Shown here piece after piece: positions 9,430-17,958 of a stretch of 43,519 nucleotides of DNA. The position numbers were made by a program, and so were the translations under genes. Each line of letters begins with the position of its first letter. Positions within the stretch are counted from its first letter, which is position 1. The stretch is from BJGO01 sp039810885. GTDB taxonomy: Bacteria; Bacteroidota; Bacteroidia; Chitinophagales; UBA10324. Location: NCBI GenBank assembly GCA_039810885.1, contig JBDHXV010000026.1:1-43519 (forward strand). Reading direction: 5' to 3'. Below the pieces are notes generated by a model. It did not search any database. It saw only the letters and a list, made by a program, of their open reading frames with translations, and was not told the origin of the DNA.

Positions 9430-10083
9430 ATGTATAAAATTTACATCAATAACGTTCCTGTTTATCTGACTACAAAGCAAGGTGACGCTTTACCAGATGC
9501 CACTTCGCATTCTGCCGATATTTTAATTACTGATTATGCGAATAAAAAACACCTATTTGAAATTATCGATAAGATTAATTCTACAGTCGATTTAAGAGCT
9601 TGTTATATTTTATCCCGTAACCCCAAATCGGCGTTAACCCATTTAAAAAAGTTTTTTAAAATCGTGGAAGCCGCCGGCGGGATTGTGCTTAATGAAAATC
9701 AGGAACTTTTGTTGATTTTCAGAAGAGGAAAATGGGACTTACCTAAAGGCAAGATAGATACCGGAGAAACTAAACGTAAAGCAGCTATTCGCGAAGTAAA
9801 AGAAGAAACCGGAGTTAAGAAATTGCGTGTAATGCAAGCTTTAAAACTTTCAAAAGGTAAGCAGTCGTGCACGTATCATAGTTATATTGAAAATGATGTG
9901 GCTTGTCTAAAGGTAACGTATTGGTTTTTGATGCGGAGTGTATCGCAGGGAGTTTTGATCCCACAGTTAGAAGAGGGTATTGTACAAGCTGAGTGGGTGC
10001 GTCTGGATCGTTTGGGTGAGTTTATGGAGAATACTTACGGCTCAGTGCGGGATGTTATTGAAGCCGTGCGATCTCTTATATAG
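9430..10083 (+). CDS. Nudix hydrolase
   Basis: A 217-residue protein with a unique N-terminal region of about 75 residues (MYKIYINNVPVYLTTKQG) and a Nudix domain. The Nudix box GX5EX7REUXEEXGU is perfect (GKIDTGETKRKAAIREVKEE then TGV), preceded by AAGGIVLNENQELLLIFRRG. It should cleave a nucleoside-diphosphate-linked substrate in the cytoplasm; the substrate is not predictable. ATG 9430 is used rather than the upstream alternative at 9403, which would run into pyrE. Only nine bases separate the two divergent start codons, so each promoter must lie inside the neighbour's coding sequence or the mRNAs are nearly leaderless. Ends two bases before the convergent M16-like gene. Confidence 0.93.
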   Translation: MYKIYINNVPVYLTTKQGDALPDATSHSADILITDYANKKHLFEIIDKINSTVDLRACYILSRNPKSALTHLKKFFKIVEAAGGIVLNENQELLLIFRRGKWDLPKGKIDTGETKRKAAIREVKEETGVKKLRVMQALKLSKGKQSCTYHSYIENDVACLKVTYWFLMRSVSQGVLIPQLEEGIVQAEWVRLDRLGEFMENTYGSVRDVIEAVRSLI

Positions 10084-10084
10084 G

Positions 10085-12259
10085 CTAATCTAACTTTTGG
10101 GTAAATATGATACCGTTGACCGCATCAGCATTACCCGTGTAAAAACACCGAAATGCTTTTACATATTTATTCATTACGCGCTGAACATCGGCGGAGGTTA
10201 CCTCTTGCAAGGTGGACTCCCAATCATCAAGAATAGGCGTATATCCATAATAAGCAGCGTCGCTTGATAAATCCAACCAAAGATTGCTGTTTGCATGTTC
10301 AAGATAAAATGTAGCAATATAGTTTTGACGTATAGCAGATAGCTCCGAAAGACTAACCGCATTTTTCTTTAAACGTTTAACTTCATCAGCAATCAGTTGC
10401 ATGGCCTTGTCTGCATCCGATGCGGTGAATTGCAGGAAGAATAAAGATTGGTTATTGTCTGAAATTGTTGAGTGTAATTCATCAATAAATTTCTTTTGAG
10501 CATTAACCTTGTTAATGTGATCCGTTAACAATAAAGTTGCTAATGTAAATGCAGCATAATCACTCGAGTATGGTTTAGGACTATTAGAAATGCACGTTGC
10601 TATATTTTGTCCTTCGGCATCCTTAATGACGGTTAAGCTTGAAACATTGATGTCAACAGGGGCAATATTATTTATCACATTTGATCCCCAACTCAGCCAA
10701 CGAAAATTAGATTTTAAAGCTGCACGTAAAGTTCCCGAGTTAATCTTTCCATTCACAACAACAAGGATATTGTTTCTGTTAAAGATTGCGGTATATAATT
10801 TCTTTAATGCATCCGGCTGAATCTTTGTAAGATTTGAGCCATCGCCCCATGGGGTTTTGTCATACATCTTTCCCTGATAAATAATCTGTGTTCCTAATGT
10901 GCGTAATTGCTCCCAGTCGTTACCTTTAGCTGTCATCATATCCAGCGATACATCACCGCGGGCTTCTTCTATATCTGCTGTATTCATTACAGGCTTGCCT
11001 AACATTTCTCCGATTAACTTCATGGCCTCGGTCCAGGAGCTCAATGGAAAGGTAAACTGCAGCACACTATAATCGGGCTTAAATACTGCTTCCGTTTGCA
11101 TCATCAACGCATTCTTTTTTGCTTCTATTTCCTCGGGCGTATATGTTTTAGTAGCACCGTTTAGAAGTACACTATAGAGTAGCGGTTCTATACCTTGCAT
11201 CGGCGCCGGGTAATTCATAACGCCGCCCTTTATGATAATCTGAACACAGACCATTTCATGGGTAGCGGGCACAATAATACAGTCTATGCTGTCTAACCTT
11301 CCATTAAACAAACTAGTTGATGGGGAGGGCAATGGAGCTTGCCCTGTTGTTTGAGGCGTTATGGGCTTTGAGGTCGTATTGTTGTTTTGGGGAGTTGTAG
11401 TCAGCGGTGGCTTTGATGGAATATTTTGCGAAGTAGGAGAAGGTGTTGTAGTTGGTAAAGATGTTGTTGGGTTTGGTGGTTGTATATTTTTTATAGGATT
11501 TTGTTGAGGTATATTGGATTGATTGTTTAGAGGTGCTTGCTCGTCGGGGCTTTTTATGGGTTGATTACTTGTAATAGGCGCTAACGTCTTCGGTGATAGG
11601 TTTGTGCTATCTGTCTTTGAAGAAGTAGGTAAAAGTTTAGAATCTTCAACTTTCTTTTGTTGGATGGTTAATTGAGTAGGACTTACATTATTTTGTTGCT
11701 CCTTTATTGGCTCTTGTGCAACAAGAGGTGCGCTTATATTACTATTTAACTTATTAAGGAAAGTTTTGTTTTTGCTTATATCAGTTGAGGTTAACAGGCG
11801 AAATACATAGTGTTTCTTGTACACCGTAGATTGATTCATCACTTGCAGAACTTCCAAAAAAGTTCTGCTGCTGTCTTTAAATGCAAGAACCAACTCATAG
11901 GTGCCTTTCAGGAAATCAGTTACCGTGCGCACTTGTGTAAAAACTAAACCAAGCGTATCATTATATTTCATCGAATAGCGGTCAACTATCGTGTCCTTCA
12001 TGTTCATCCGAAACATAGTTACTTCAATTTGCTCGGTGGCTTTTTCATAATTGATTAATACCTTACGCAAGGCACTATTGCTTTTCTCATTAATAAGATA
12101 ACGGGTCAGGTAGTTATTGTTATAGGCTAATGTTCCGCTACTGTAACTGAAGTTATACTTCTTATCATTCACCATATCTGTAACGATTCCTTGCACGTTT
12201 TGTGCTAAGCACATTAGAGATGATGAAAAAAATCCGATTATGAGTAAAAGCAGCTTCAT
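10085..12259 (-). CDS. M16 (pitrilysin-like) family protein without zinc site, with extra N-terminal domain and Pro/Thr/Gln linker
   Basis: A 724-residue predicted exported protein. A signal peptide (MKLLLLIIGFFSSSLMCLAQ) is followed by a domain of about 140 residues not recognised here, a low-complexity P/T/Q/N/S linker (about 195-320), then two M16 lobes (about 325-724). In active M16 peptidases the HxxEH motif sits after the xPxxxxG segment; here that position reads GIEPLLYS, so both zinc histidines and the catalytic glutamate are gone. The family's later helix IEEARGDVSLDMM remains. The ATG overlaps the stop of the preceding M16-like gene by four bases (ATGA). It probably acts as a non-catalytic, structural or substrate-binding partner in the periplasm. 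Confidence 0.82.
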   Translation of the reverse strand: MKLLLLIIGFFSSSLMCLAQNVQGIVTDMVNDKKYNFSYSSGTLAYNNNYLTRYLINEKSNSALRKVLINYEKATEQIEVTMFRMNMKDTIVDRYSMKYNDTLGLVFTQVRTVTDFLKGTYELVLAFKDSSRTFLEVLQVMNQSTVYKKHYVFRLLTSTDISKNKTFLNKLNSNISAPLVAQEPIKEQQNNVSPTQLTIQQKKVEDSKLLPTSSKTDSTNLSPKTLAPITSNQPIKSPDEQAPLNNQSNIPQQNPIKNIQPPNPTTSLPTTTPSPTSQNIPSKPPLTTTPQNNNTTSKPITPQTTGQAPLPSPSTSLFNGRLDSIDCIIVPATHEMVCVQIIIKGGVMNYPAPMQGIEPLLYSVLLNGATKTYTPEEIEAKKNALMMQTEAVFKPDYSVLQFTFPLSSWTEAMKLIGEMLGKPVMNTADIEEARGDVSLDMMTAKGNDWEQLRTLGTQIIYQGKMYDKTPWGDGSNLTKIQPDALKKLYTAIFNRNNILVVVNGKINSGTLRAALKSNFRWLSWGSNVINNIAPVDINVSSLTVIKDAEGQNIATCISNSPKPYSSDYAAFTLATLLLTDHINKVNAQKKFIDELHSTISDNNQSLFFLQFTASDADKAMQLIADEVKRLKKNAVSLSELSAIRQNYIATFYLEHANSNLWLDLSSDAAYYGYTPILDDWESTLQEVTSADVQRVMNKYVKAFRCFYTGNADAVNGIIFTQKLD

Positions 12260-13932
12260 TGTTTCGGTTTTGAGAATACGGCTCGTTGATTTTTGTATTT
12301 ATCAAGAGTTGATTTTGTAGATGCGATATAAAGATTCACATTCATTTCATCTAATTCACTTTCACTGATTCCTTCCTCGTATAGCTTGCTATAAAGTTCA
12401 GCATATCGTTTCCTCACCAAATCTTTTCGTTCATCTGTATCTTGATATATAGTCAACTCCGTACCTGATTGTCGATTAATTTTTAAGAACTGAACTACTT
12501 TAAAAAATGCATTTTCGCTCGAAGAACTGATATTGCCCATATTCCGGTCAAAGTAAATCGTCAAATCATCATACGACTCAAAATCACTAAAGAAGGTTCT
12601 GCTGTTGGTGGCATCCTGATGTGCAGGAGATATAATTAAAAATCGAGCAGAAGCTTTATTGGCAATATATCGAGCAATATAACTCTGTAAATCTGCAGCA
12701 GTCAGTTTATTGATGATTGTTTGAGCACTGTAATATTCGTTTAATAAATCATTAGCCCAGTAAACTGCAAGCAAATTCATGTAATCATTCGTCTTAGACG
12801 TTGTCTGCTCATATAGTTGATAGGTACGTCGCTTTGCATCAGCTAATTGGGCATCATCACGAATATAGTTACTCAACATATTCAGTCGAAGATTCAAGGT
12901 GTCATACGATTTCTTTAACTGATCAGGCGGTATAATGCACGTGAACGAAAAAAAAGCTTGTGATAGTATGTTAAACTGCTCGGTCTCAAATTCAAAATAG
13001 CTAATGTATTTTGAAAGTCCGGCTTTGAACGGATGATTGCTGTTGTTTAATAAAGTACCTAAAACCTGACCGGCATAATAATCTACTGTATTTTGCTTTA
13101 TACTGGGTCCCGGGAAACAAAATTGTAGGGTGGGGTATTGAGCGGTAGTAGAGCCAATAAGACTTTGTGTAGAAAGAGGAAGGTGCACATTCATATTTCG
13201 TTCTCCGGATTTCAACTCCGGTAAATTCCATACACCAAACAATTTATTTACCTTAGAAATGATATCGAATTTGTTCACCTTGCCTTGAACAATAAGCATA
13301 CAGTTAGATGGGCGATAAAATTTATCTCGATATTCTATAAATTGTTCACGTGTGCACGCTTGGATATTAGCAGGTTCTTTATTAGAAACAAGAGCTAAAA
13401 GGCCATATTTCTCAAACAATTTGTTCCTGCGAGTATTTAATAAATATTCTGATTGAAGGCTGCTTGCTTTCAAAACGGAGTCGGCGAGGTACTTAGCCAT
13501 AACCAATTCTTCGTTGGTAACAATAGCATGTTGAACCCAGTCGCTGAGTAAAGACAGAACACTATCGGTATAGCTTTTATAAAATCGGAAAGAATAGGTT
13601 TGTGCACTTTCGTATAACTCATTACTATACTCCGCATGTATATTCTGCAATTTCGTTCTACTTAATGCAGCAGAAGGAAGATGCTCGGTGGCACCAATAA
13701 ACATCAAACTGCTCAGAAGATTTAGCCCTTTTTCGCTTTCGGATAAATACAGCGGACCTTCTTTCACCACAAAGTTGATGGAAACCAGCGGAATTGATGC
13801 ATCTTCAATTATTAATAACTGTAGCCCATTATCCAACTTGCGACTTAAATAATTTGATGAAATCTGTTGTGCCGGAGTAACGGCAGGCAAGAGTATTATC
13901 AAACAACAAAAGAGAAAGTTTGGCCACTTCAT
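12256..13932 (-). CDS. M16 (pitrilysin-like) family protein without zinc site
   Basis: A 558-residue predicted periplasmic protein with signal peptide (MKWPNFLFCCLIILLPAVTPAQ) and two M16 lobes: LDNGLQLLIIEDASIPLVSI, the N-lobe about residues 30-230, and the C-lobe about 235-460. The tail of about 100 residues is unassigned. The HxxEH site is replaced by LNLLSSLMF (His to Asn, Glu to Ser, His to Ser), so it should be inactive. M16 proteins often work as an active/inactive pair; here the partner directly downstream is degenerate too. Its ATG overlaps the stop of the methyltransferase gene by one base (TAATG), indicating translational coupling. Confidence 0.82.
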   Translation of the reverse strand: MKWPNFLFCCLIILLPAVTPAQQISSNYLSRKLDNGLQLLIIEDASIPLVSINFVVKEGPLYLSESEKGLNLLSSLMFIGATEHLPSAALSRTKLQNIHAEYSNELYESAQTYSFRFYKSYTDSVLSLLSDWVQHAIVTNEELVMAKYLADSVLKASSLQSEYLLNTRRNKLFEKYGLLALVSNKEPANIQACTREQFIEYRDKFYRPSNCMLIVQGKVNKFDIISKVNKLFGVWNLPELKSGERNMNVHLPLSTQSLIGSTTAQYPTLQFCFPGPSIKQNTVDYYAGQVLGTLLNNSNHPFKAGLSKYISYFEFETEQFNILSQAFFSFTCIIPPDQLKKSYDTLNLRLNMLSNYIRDDAQLADAKRRTYQLYEQTTSKTNDYMNLLAVYWANDLLNEYYSAQTIINKLTAADLQSYIARYIANKASARFLIISPAHQDATNSRTFFSDFESYDDLTIYFDRNMGNISSSSENAFFKVVQFLKINRQSGTELTIYQDTDERKDLVRKRYAELYSKLYEEGISESELDEMNVNLYIASTKSTLDKYKNQRAVFSKPKQ

Positions 13933-14714
13933 TAGTAGTACAAATAAAACTCTTGTTTCGATAATGCAGGGTTAAAGAAAATAACACCCATTCTGAAAAG
14001 ATTTATAGATAGCGTTACTGAGCTATCTGAAATGATTTCTTTCCAGGCTTGGTGCATATCTTTCGAATAATTGATGTCGTCAAGTACAAGGACAGAATCT
14101 TTACGAAGAAAGGGTTTAAGCATATTAAAATACTCGATACTTGCCTCCCCCGTATGATGTGCGTCCAAGTATATCATGGTTTTGTCCCCGATTAGAGAGT
14201 ACAACTTTGGCAACGTTTGGATTATTGTACCGTGATACGTGTGCACCTTATTCAGATTAAAGTTTGAGAACATCTTTTCTGCTGCTGTACACAAGTCTCT
14301 GTTTCCATCAATAGTATGTATCTGTGGGCTTGTATTGGCTTGTGCCATCCAGGCAGCACTTATTCCTAAAGCAGTTCCGGTTTCGATAACGCATTCAATT
14401 TTATAATACTCAATTATATGCTGTAACAACGAGCCGTATTTATCGGTAACGGCAGTGCGGGTTAGATAATCAGATGTGGAAATGACATAAGTTGTTTTCT
14501 TCCCTGCGCCTAATTCTTCTAACTCTAAAGGCAAATTATGATTATGATAATAAGACTTTATCTCATCTATAGTTTGCTTATTCTTTGAAGTGGTTTTTTT
14601 CAACAACACAAAACGACAAAAATCATAGACAAATGGCGAATGAATATAGTATCTGCTTTTCCCTTTAATCAGATAATAGATATATAAGCGTATTCTATAA
14701 ATTACCGACCTCAC
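13932..14714 (-). CDS. Class I SAM-dependent methyltransferase
   Basis: A 260-residue cytoplasmic methyltransferase of the Methyltransf_24/O-methyltransferase type. Motif I is CVIETGTALGISAAW near residue 100, followed by the acidic residue of IHTIDGNRDL, the DKTMIYLDAHHTGEAS strand and VLVLDDINYS. A short basic, hydrophobic N-terminus (YRIRLYIYYLIKGKSRYYI) may bind the membrane surface. The start is GTG 14714; no ATG occurs in the first 100 residues. It is the first gene of an operon with the two M16-like genes. The acceptor substrate is unknown; the context hints at a cell-envelope task but does not prove it. Confidence 0.85.
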   Translation of the reverse strand: MRSVIYRIRLYIYYLIKGKSRYYIHSPFVYDFCRFVLLKKTTSKNKQTIDEIKSYYHNHNLPLELEELGAGKKTTYVISTSDYLTRTAVTDKYGSLLQHIIEYYKIECVIETGTALGISAAWMAQANTSPQIHTIDGNRDLCTAAEKMFSNFNLNKVHTYHGTIIQTLPKLYSLIGDKTMIYLDAHHTGEASIEYFNMLKPFLRKDSVLVLDDINYSKDMHQAWKEIISDSSVTLSINLFRMGVIFFNPALSKQEFYLYY

Positions 14715-14786
14715 TGTACAAGATTAATCGAATTCCCTTTCTCAATGATAAATTTCAGGTAATTTGGAAGTTGAATTTTAATATCA

Positions 14787-15800
14787 ATGAAAAAATTAGT
14801 CCTGCTATTTTGTTGGTTCCCAGTACTCAGTTATTCTCAAGACGTTCCACGTAGCGATTTGGCGGAAATCATTAGTTCCGTTCAGACAATTACAATACCA
14901 AAGACTACAAGCCGCTCTTCATTTGACACGTTGTACTCTAAACATGTGAAAGACTTGATATTTGGAACCCCACAACCGGGTTGTGATGAGGTTGTTATTT
15001 ATTCTGATGGAGCCTCCGGCTATGCGGCAGGAACCAATAAATTTGGTGATATTGAAAAGCTTCAAAAATTTAAAGCAACGAATATCATCGGCGTTTATCA
15101 AACCTTAGGAGTATTTGCAAAAAAAGTAGTTGCTAATCCCAATACTCCTATATACTCTAATCTGTATAAAGTTGACCCTGTAACTCATGGACCCGGTGAA
15201 TTTTTATTTTCAACCGACCCTATTCTGATGTCTCAGATATGGGGTAGCCTTACAAACCCAAGTTTTACCGCCTTCTTATTTCCTGCAACCATCCCCGTCT
15301 CCGACTCCTTTTTTGTCAGTTTTACTATACCTCACAATACCGGTGATACGATTGTATGTGCTACAACAAAAAGTGGCTGTTACCCCGGCTATCAAATTGC
15401 CTGGGAGCGCCGTGCCGATAGCACATTTAAGCCTTTTAATGATGGTACCGCTAATACGTGGGAGTTAAATCTCGAATTATTTATATGCCCGGTTGTAGAA
15501 ATAGGAAATACAGGTGGGGTTCACAATCCTGCCAAAATGAATGGCATCAGCATCTACAGTGTTTATCCCAATCCCGCTAACGAGATTGTTAATATAAAAT
15601 TTGGAATTGAAGAAGCCGGTGAAGTTTCTCTGTTACTTTATGATTTAACGGGGCATCTTATAGTGCAGAATAAACTGGGAAACTTAGGACCAGGAATATA
15701 TTCCAACTCTATACCTCTTACTGGTGTGTCTAAAGGCACTTATAATTATGCAATCCGATGTAACGATCGATATTTCTTCAGTAGAATTTCCGTACAATAA
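14787..15800 (+). CDS. T9SS type A sorting domain protein
   Basis: A 337-residue predicted secreted protein. The signal peptide MKKLVLLFCWFPVLSYSQ is followed by a globular region with one Cys-bounded stretch (CATTKSGCYPGYQIAWERR) and no motif I recognise. The last 80 residues form a T9SS sorting domain (SVYPNPANEIVNIKFGI, VSLLLYDLTGHLIVQ, KGTYNYAIR). The gene diverges from the methyltransferase operon 72 bases away, and is followed on the same strand by another T9SS gene after 102 bases. The two mature regions look alike only in general style. Function unknown. Confidence 0.85.
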   Translation: MKKLVLLFCWFPVLSYSQDVPRSDLAEIISSVQTITIPKTTSRSSFDTLYSKHVKDLIFGTPQPGCDEVVIYSDGASGYAAGTNKFGDIEKLQKFKATNIIGVYQTLGVFAKKVVANPNTPIYSNLYKVDPVTHGPGEFLFSTDPILMSQIWGSLTNPSFTAFLFPATIPVSDSFFVSFTIPHNTGDTIVCATTKSGCYPGYQIAWERRADSTFKPFNDGTANTWELNLELFICPVVEIGNTGGVHNPAKMNGISIYSVYPNPANEIVNIKFGIEEAGEVSLLLYDLTGHLIVQNKLGNLGPGIYSNSIPLTGVSKGTYNYAIRCNDRYFFSRISVQ

Positions 15801-15850
15801 TTTTTTACATTTAATTTAAATTCTACATTCATTATTTTAGTCAAAACAAT

Positions 15851-15858
15851 TACTTTAG
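15851..15858 (+). promoter_or_regulatory. Candidate -7 box (TACTTTAG) of the T9SS gene at 15903
   Basis: TACTTTAG differs by one base from the Bacteroidota -7 consensus TAnnTTTG and lies 44 bases before the ATG. No clear -33 box is visible at the usual spacing. The same octamer serves as the -7 box of the promoter at 31280-31331. Confidence 0.35.
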
Positions 15859-15902
15859 CACCCTAAACAAAAACCTAACAAAGCAAAAAACACTTTAACA
15901 AC

Positions 15903-17054
15903 ATGAAAAACTTTACACGCATTTCTCTATTATTTTCTGCGTTAGTCATCTCAGGGTCGGCTTTCGCACAGCTACCTTACAAGCACATTAATCCAAATCG
16001 TAGTATAGATGCATCTACTGTTTACGATAGTAAAAAAGGCACGTCTGTTTCTCGCCAGTCTTTCACTATGTATTTTGACTACAGCACTGCAAACAGCGAT
16101 GATAAATTCTTCTTATGGGGATTTAATAGTTTATATACCGGTATTGACACGGCTATGAATTATGTGGGAGTATCTCTAGATGAGGTAGCCGGTTATACTG
16201 ATCCTTCAGATCCTCCCGGTTCTATGCAAACTTATGCATCACTAGGGTTGCCTGTTGCCTATCCGACTAACCTTGTCATTACCGTTGATTCTGTTTATGT
16301 ATTTCTTGCTCACGAAAACAACTCGGCTCAATACGATTATATGACCTTGAAACTCCTACAAGCCGGTTCTAACGGCGCCCCTACTACCAATGTACTGTGG
16401 CAGCAAACGGATTCAACAGATACGTCCTTGTCTCCGGGCGGCAACTGGTTAGGTACAAATGCACTTTATGTTAAAGGTTGGGCACCTAACTATACAACTA
16501 CAGCAGGTCAAAAAGTACATATTTCTTTTGAATATTATGACCTGACAAAAACCGATTCTCTCGGAATTTTAGCCGGATTTGTTAATAATGGCAGCAATGG
16601 CGCCGACAACCCAAGCGCCTATAAAAACTCTTACATGCGTTATCCGCCAATGATTCCGTCAATAACCAAAACTTCAAGTGTAGGTTACGGAAACCCTGTT
16701 GGTTCTCAAGGATGGGTAGAGTGTCAAAACTGGATTATGTATGCATTAGTACACTTTGACTATAATGTGGGTATCAATGATGTAAATAACAATTTATCAT
16801 TTGTTAGTCTTACTCCTAATCCTGCACAAAATTTTGTTCGTGCAAATATTGCATTAGCAAAATCATCTAATGTTACCGCTACATTATCTGATGTAACCGG
16901 TCGTGTTATAGCCACTGTATTTAACGGAAACCTTAGCTCAGGTAAGAACTTTATCACCATCAATACCTCAGATTTAGCTTCCGGTATTTACTTTGTAAAC
17001 ATTAAAGCTGATAACGGAAATGTTGTTTCAACTCGCGTGGTTGTTACTAAGTAA
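15903..17054 (+). CDS. T9SS type A sorting domain protein
   Basis: A 383-residue predicted secreted protein. The signal peptide MKNFTRISLLFSALVISGSAFAQ ends in a good signal peptidase I site. The middle region (SFTMYFDYSTANSDDKFFLWGFN, then VHISFEYYDLTK) looks like a beta-sandwich but matches no family I can name. The C-terminal sorting domain runs from LTPNPAQNFVRANIAL through VTATLSDVTGRVI to GIYFVNIKADNG and VVVTK. It stands alone between a candidate -7 box and a strong terminator, so it is probably monocistronic. Function unknown. Confidence 0.86.
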   Translation: MKNFTRISLLFSALVISGSAFAQLPYKHINPNRSIDASTVYDSKKGTSVSRQSFTMYFDYSTANSDDKFFLWGFNSLYTGIDTAMNYVGVSLDEVAGYTDPSDPPGSMQTYASLGLPVAYPTNLVITVDSVYVFLAHENNSAQYDYMTLKLLQAGSNGAPTTNVLWQQTDSTDTSLSPGGNWLGTNALYVKGWAPNYTTTAGQKVHISFEYYDLTKTDSLGILAGFVNNGSNGADNPSAYKNSYMRYPPMIPSITKTSSVGYGNPVGSQGWVECQNWIMYALVHFDYNVGINDVNNNLSFVSLTPNPAQNFVRANIALAKSSNVTATLSDVTGRVIATVFNGNLSSGKNFITINTSDLASGIYFVNIKADNGNVVSTRVVVTK

Positions 17055-17080
17055 TTCATAAAAAGTAAAACCGTAAACTA

Positions 17081-17108
17081 AAGCCCGCTAAACAGCGGGC
17101 TTTTTTTA
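17081..17108 (+). terminator. Rho-independent terminator after the T9SS gene ending at 17054
   Basis: A 9-bp stem (AAGCCCGCT with AGCGGGCTT) with a short loop is followed by seven or more T. A second, weaker hairpin with a T tract (17131-17156: CAGTTTC with GAGACTG) lies just beyond and may act as a backup. Confidence 0.88.
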
Positions 17109-17200
17109 TTTTCTTTTAAGTTATAATAAACAGTTTCGTTTGAGACTGCTTTTTTTATTAATTATTTCGTAGTTCTTTTGATGGCAAATAAAAAAATATC

Positions 17201-17875
17201 ATGAATAAACTAATAACATTGATTTTAATTGCACTTACCACGAGTACCTATGCACAAAAAGGATTGAACCTGGGTATTTCAGGCAATCTGAATACAGTTT
17301 GGATTGTGAATCAAAATGCTTACGGTGCGGAGGAATATGATTACAAGCTCAAAACAGGCGGCGGCGCAGGAATAGATGTAGGATATAATTTGACCAATCA
17401 TCTTGGTATTTTCACCGGCTTTAAATTTTCTAACCAAGGACAGAAATATGAAAGCTCCAAGCACACCGGAGAAACACGTGACATTTCTCTAAAGTACAAT
17501 TATGTACCGTTGTTATTTCGATTTACCGGTGGAAGTTCAAAAGTTAAGTTTTATGTCCAGGCAGGTCCTCAGTTTGGCTTTCTGTCTGATGCAAAATATA
17601 CCTATAAAAACCCGAATGCCCCTGTAGAATTCAGCATGGCCTTTAAAGATAGATTTACAAAAAGTGATAATGGAATTAATTTTGGTTTGGGCGCAAACAT
17701 CGACATTATCACCAATCTATATGTTAGTGCCGGAATGGATTTCTTCTATAGTTTCAGGGATATTAACGACGATAAATTCCACATACCTGATCATGCCGGA
17801 GTTTATCAGGCATCGAAGAATGCACTTGGTGGACTTCGTATAGGTGTAAGCTATATATTATTCGGAGAAGATTAA
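17201..17875 (+). CDS. PorT-like outer membrane beta-barrel protein
   Basis: A 224-residue outer membrane protein with a signal peptide (MNKLITLILIALTTSTYAQ). The mature part consists of alternating amphipathic strands typical of the small PorT/OMP_b-brl_2 barrels of Bacteroidota (KGLNLGISGNLNTVW, GAGIDVGYNLTNHLGIFTGF, KFYVQAGPQFGFLSD, GLGANIDIITNLYVSAGMDF, GGLRIGVSYIL). It sits alone between two terminators. Such barrels are usually of unknown cargo; a T9SS accessory role is possible but not shown by the sequence. Confidence 0.82.
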   Translation: MNKLITLILIALTTSTYAQKGLNLGISGNLNTVWIVNQNAYGAEEYDYKLKTGGGAGIDVGYNLTNHLGIFTGFKFSNQGQKYESSKHTGETRDISLKYNYVPLLFRFTGGSSKVKFYVQAGPQFGFLSDAKYTYKNPNAPVEFSMAFKDRFTKSDNGINFGLGANIDIITNLYVSAGMDFFYSFRDINDDKFHIPDHAGVYQASKNALGGLRIGVSYILFGED

Positions 17876-17901
17876 ACAATAAAACGAACAACCGTAAACT
17901 T

Positions 17902-17940
17902 AAGAGCCGCCTCAATTTCTGAGAGCGGCTCTTTGCTTTT
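17902..17940. terminator. Bidirectional terminator between the PorT-like gene and the large T9SS gene
   Basis: A 9-bp stem, AAGAGCCGC with GCGGCTCTT, is followed on the plus strand by a T-rich stretch (CTTTGCTTTT). It lies between two convergent genes (stops at 17875 and 17959) and could end both transcripts, although the minus-strand T tract is weak. Confidence 0.75.
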
Positions 17941-17958
17941 AATAAAATAGGGGTGTCT

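Noticed and set aside
17131..17156. Second hairpin with T tract after 17108
   Set aside because: Stem of seven pairs including one G-T and downstream of a much stronger terminator; mentioned as a possible backup but not listed on its own.
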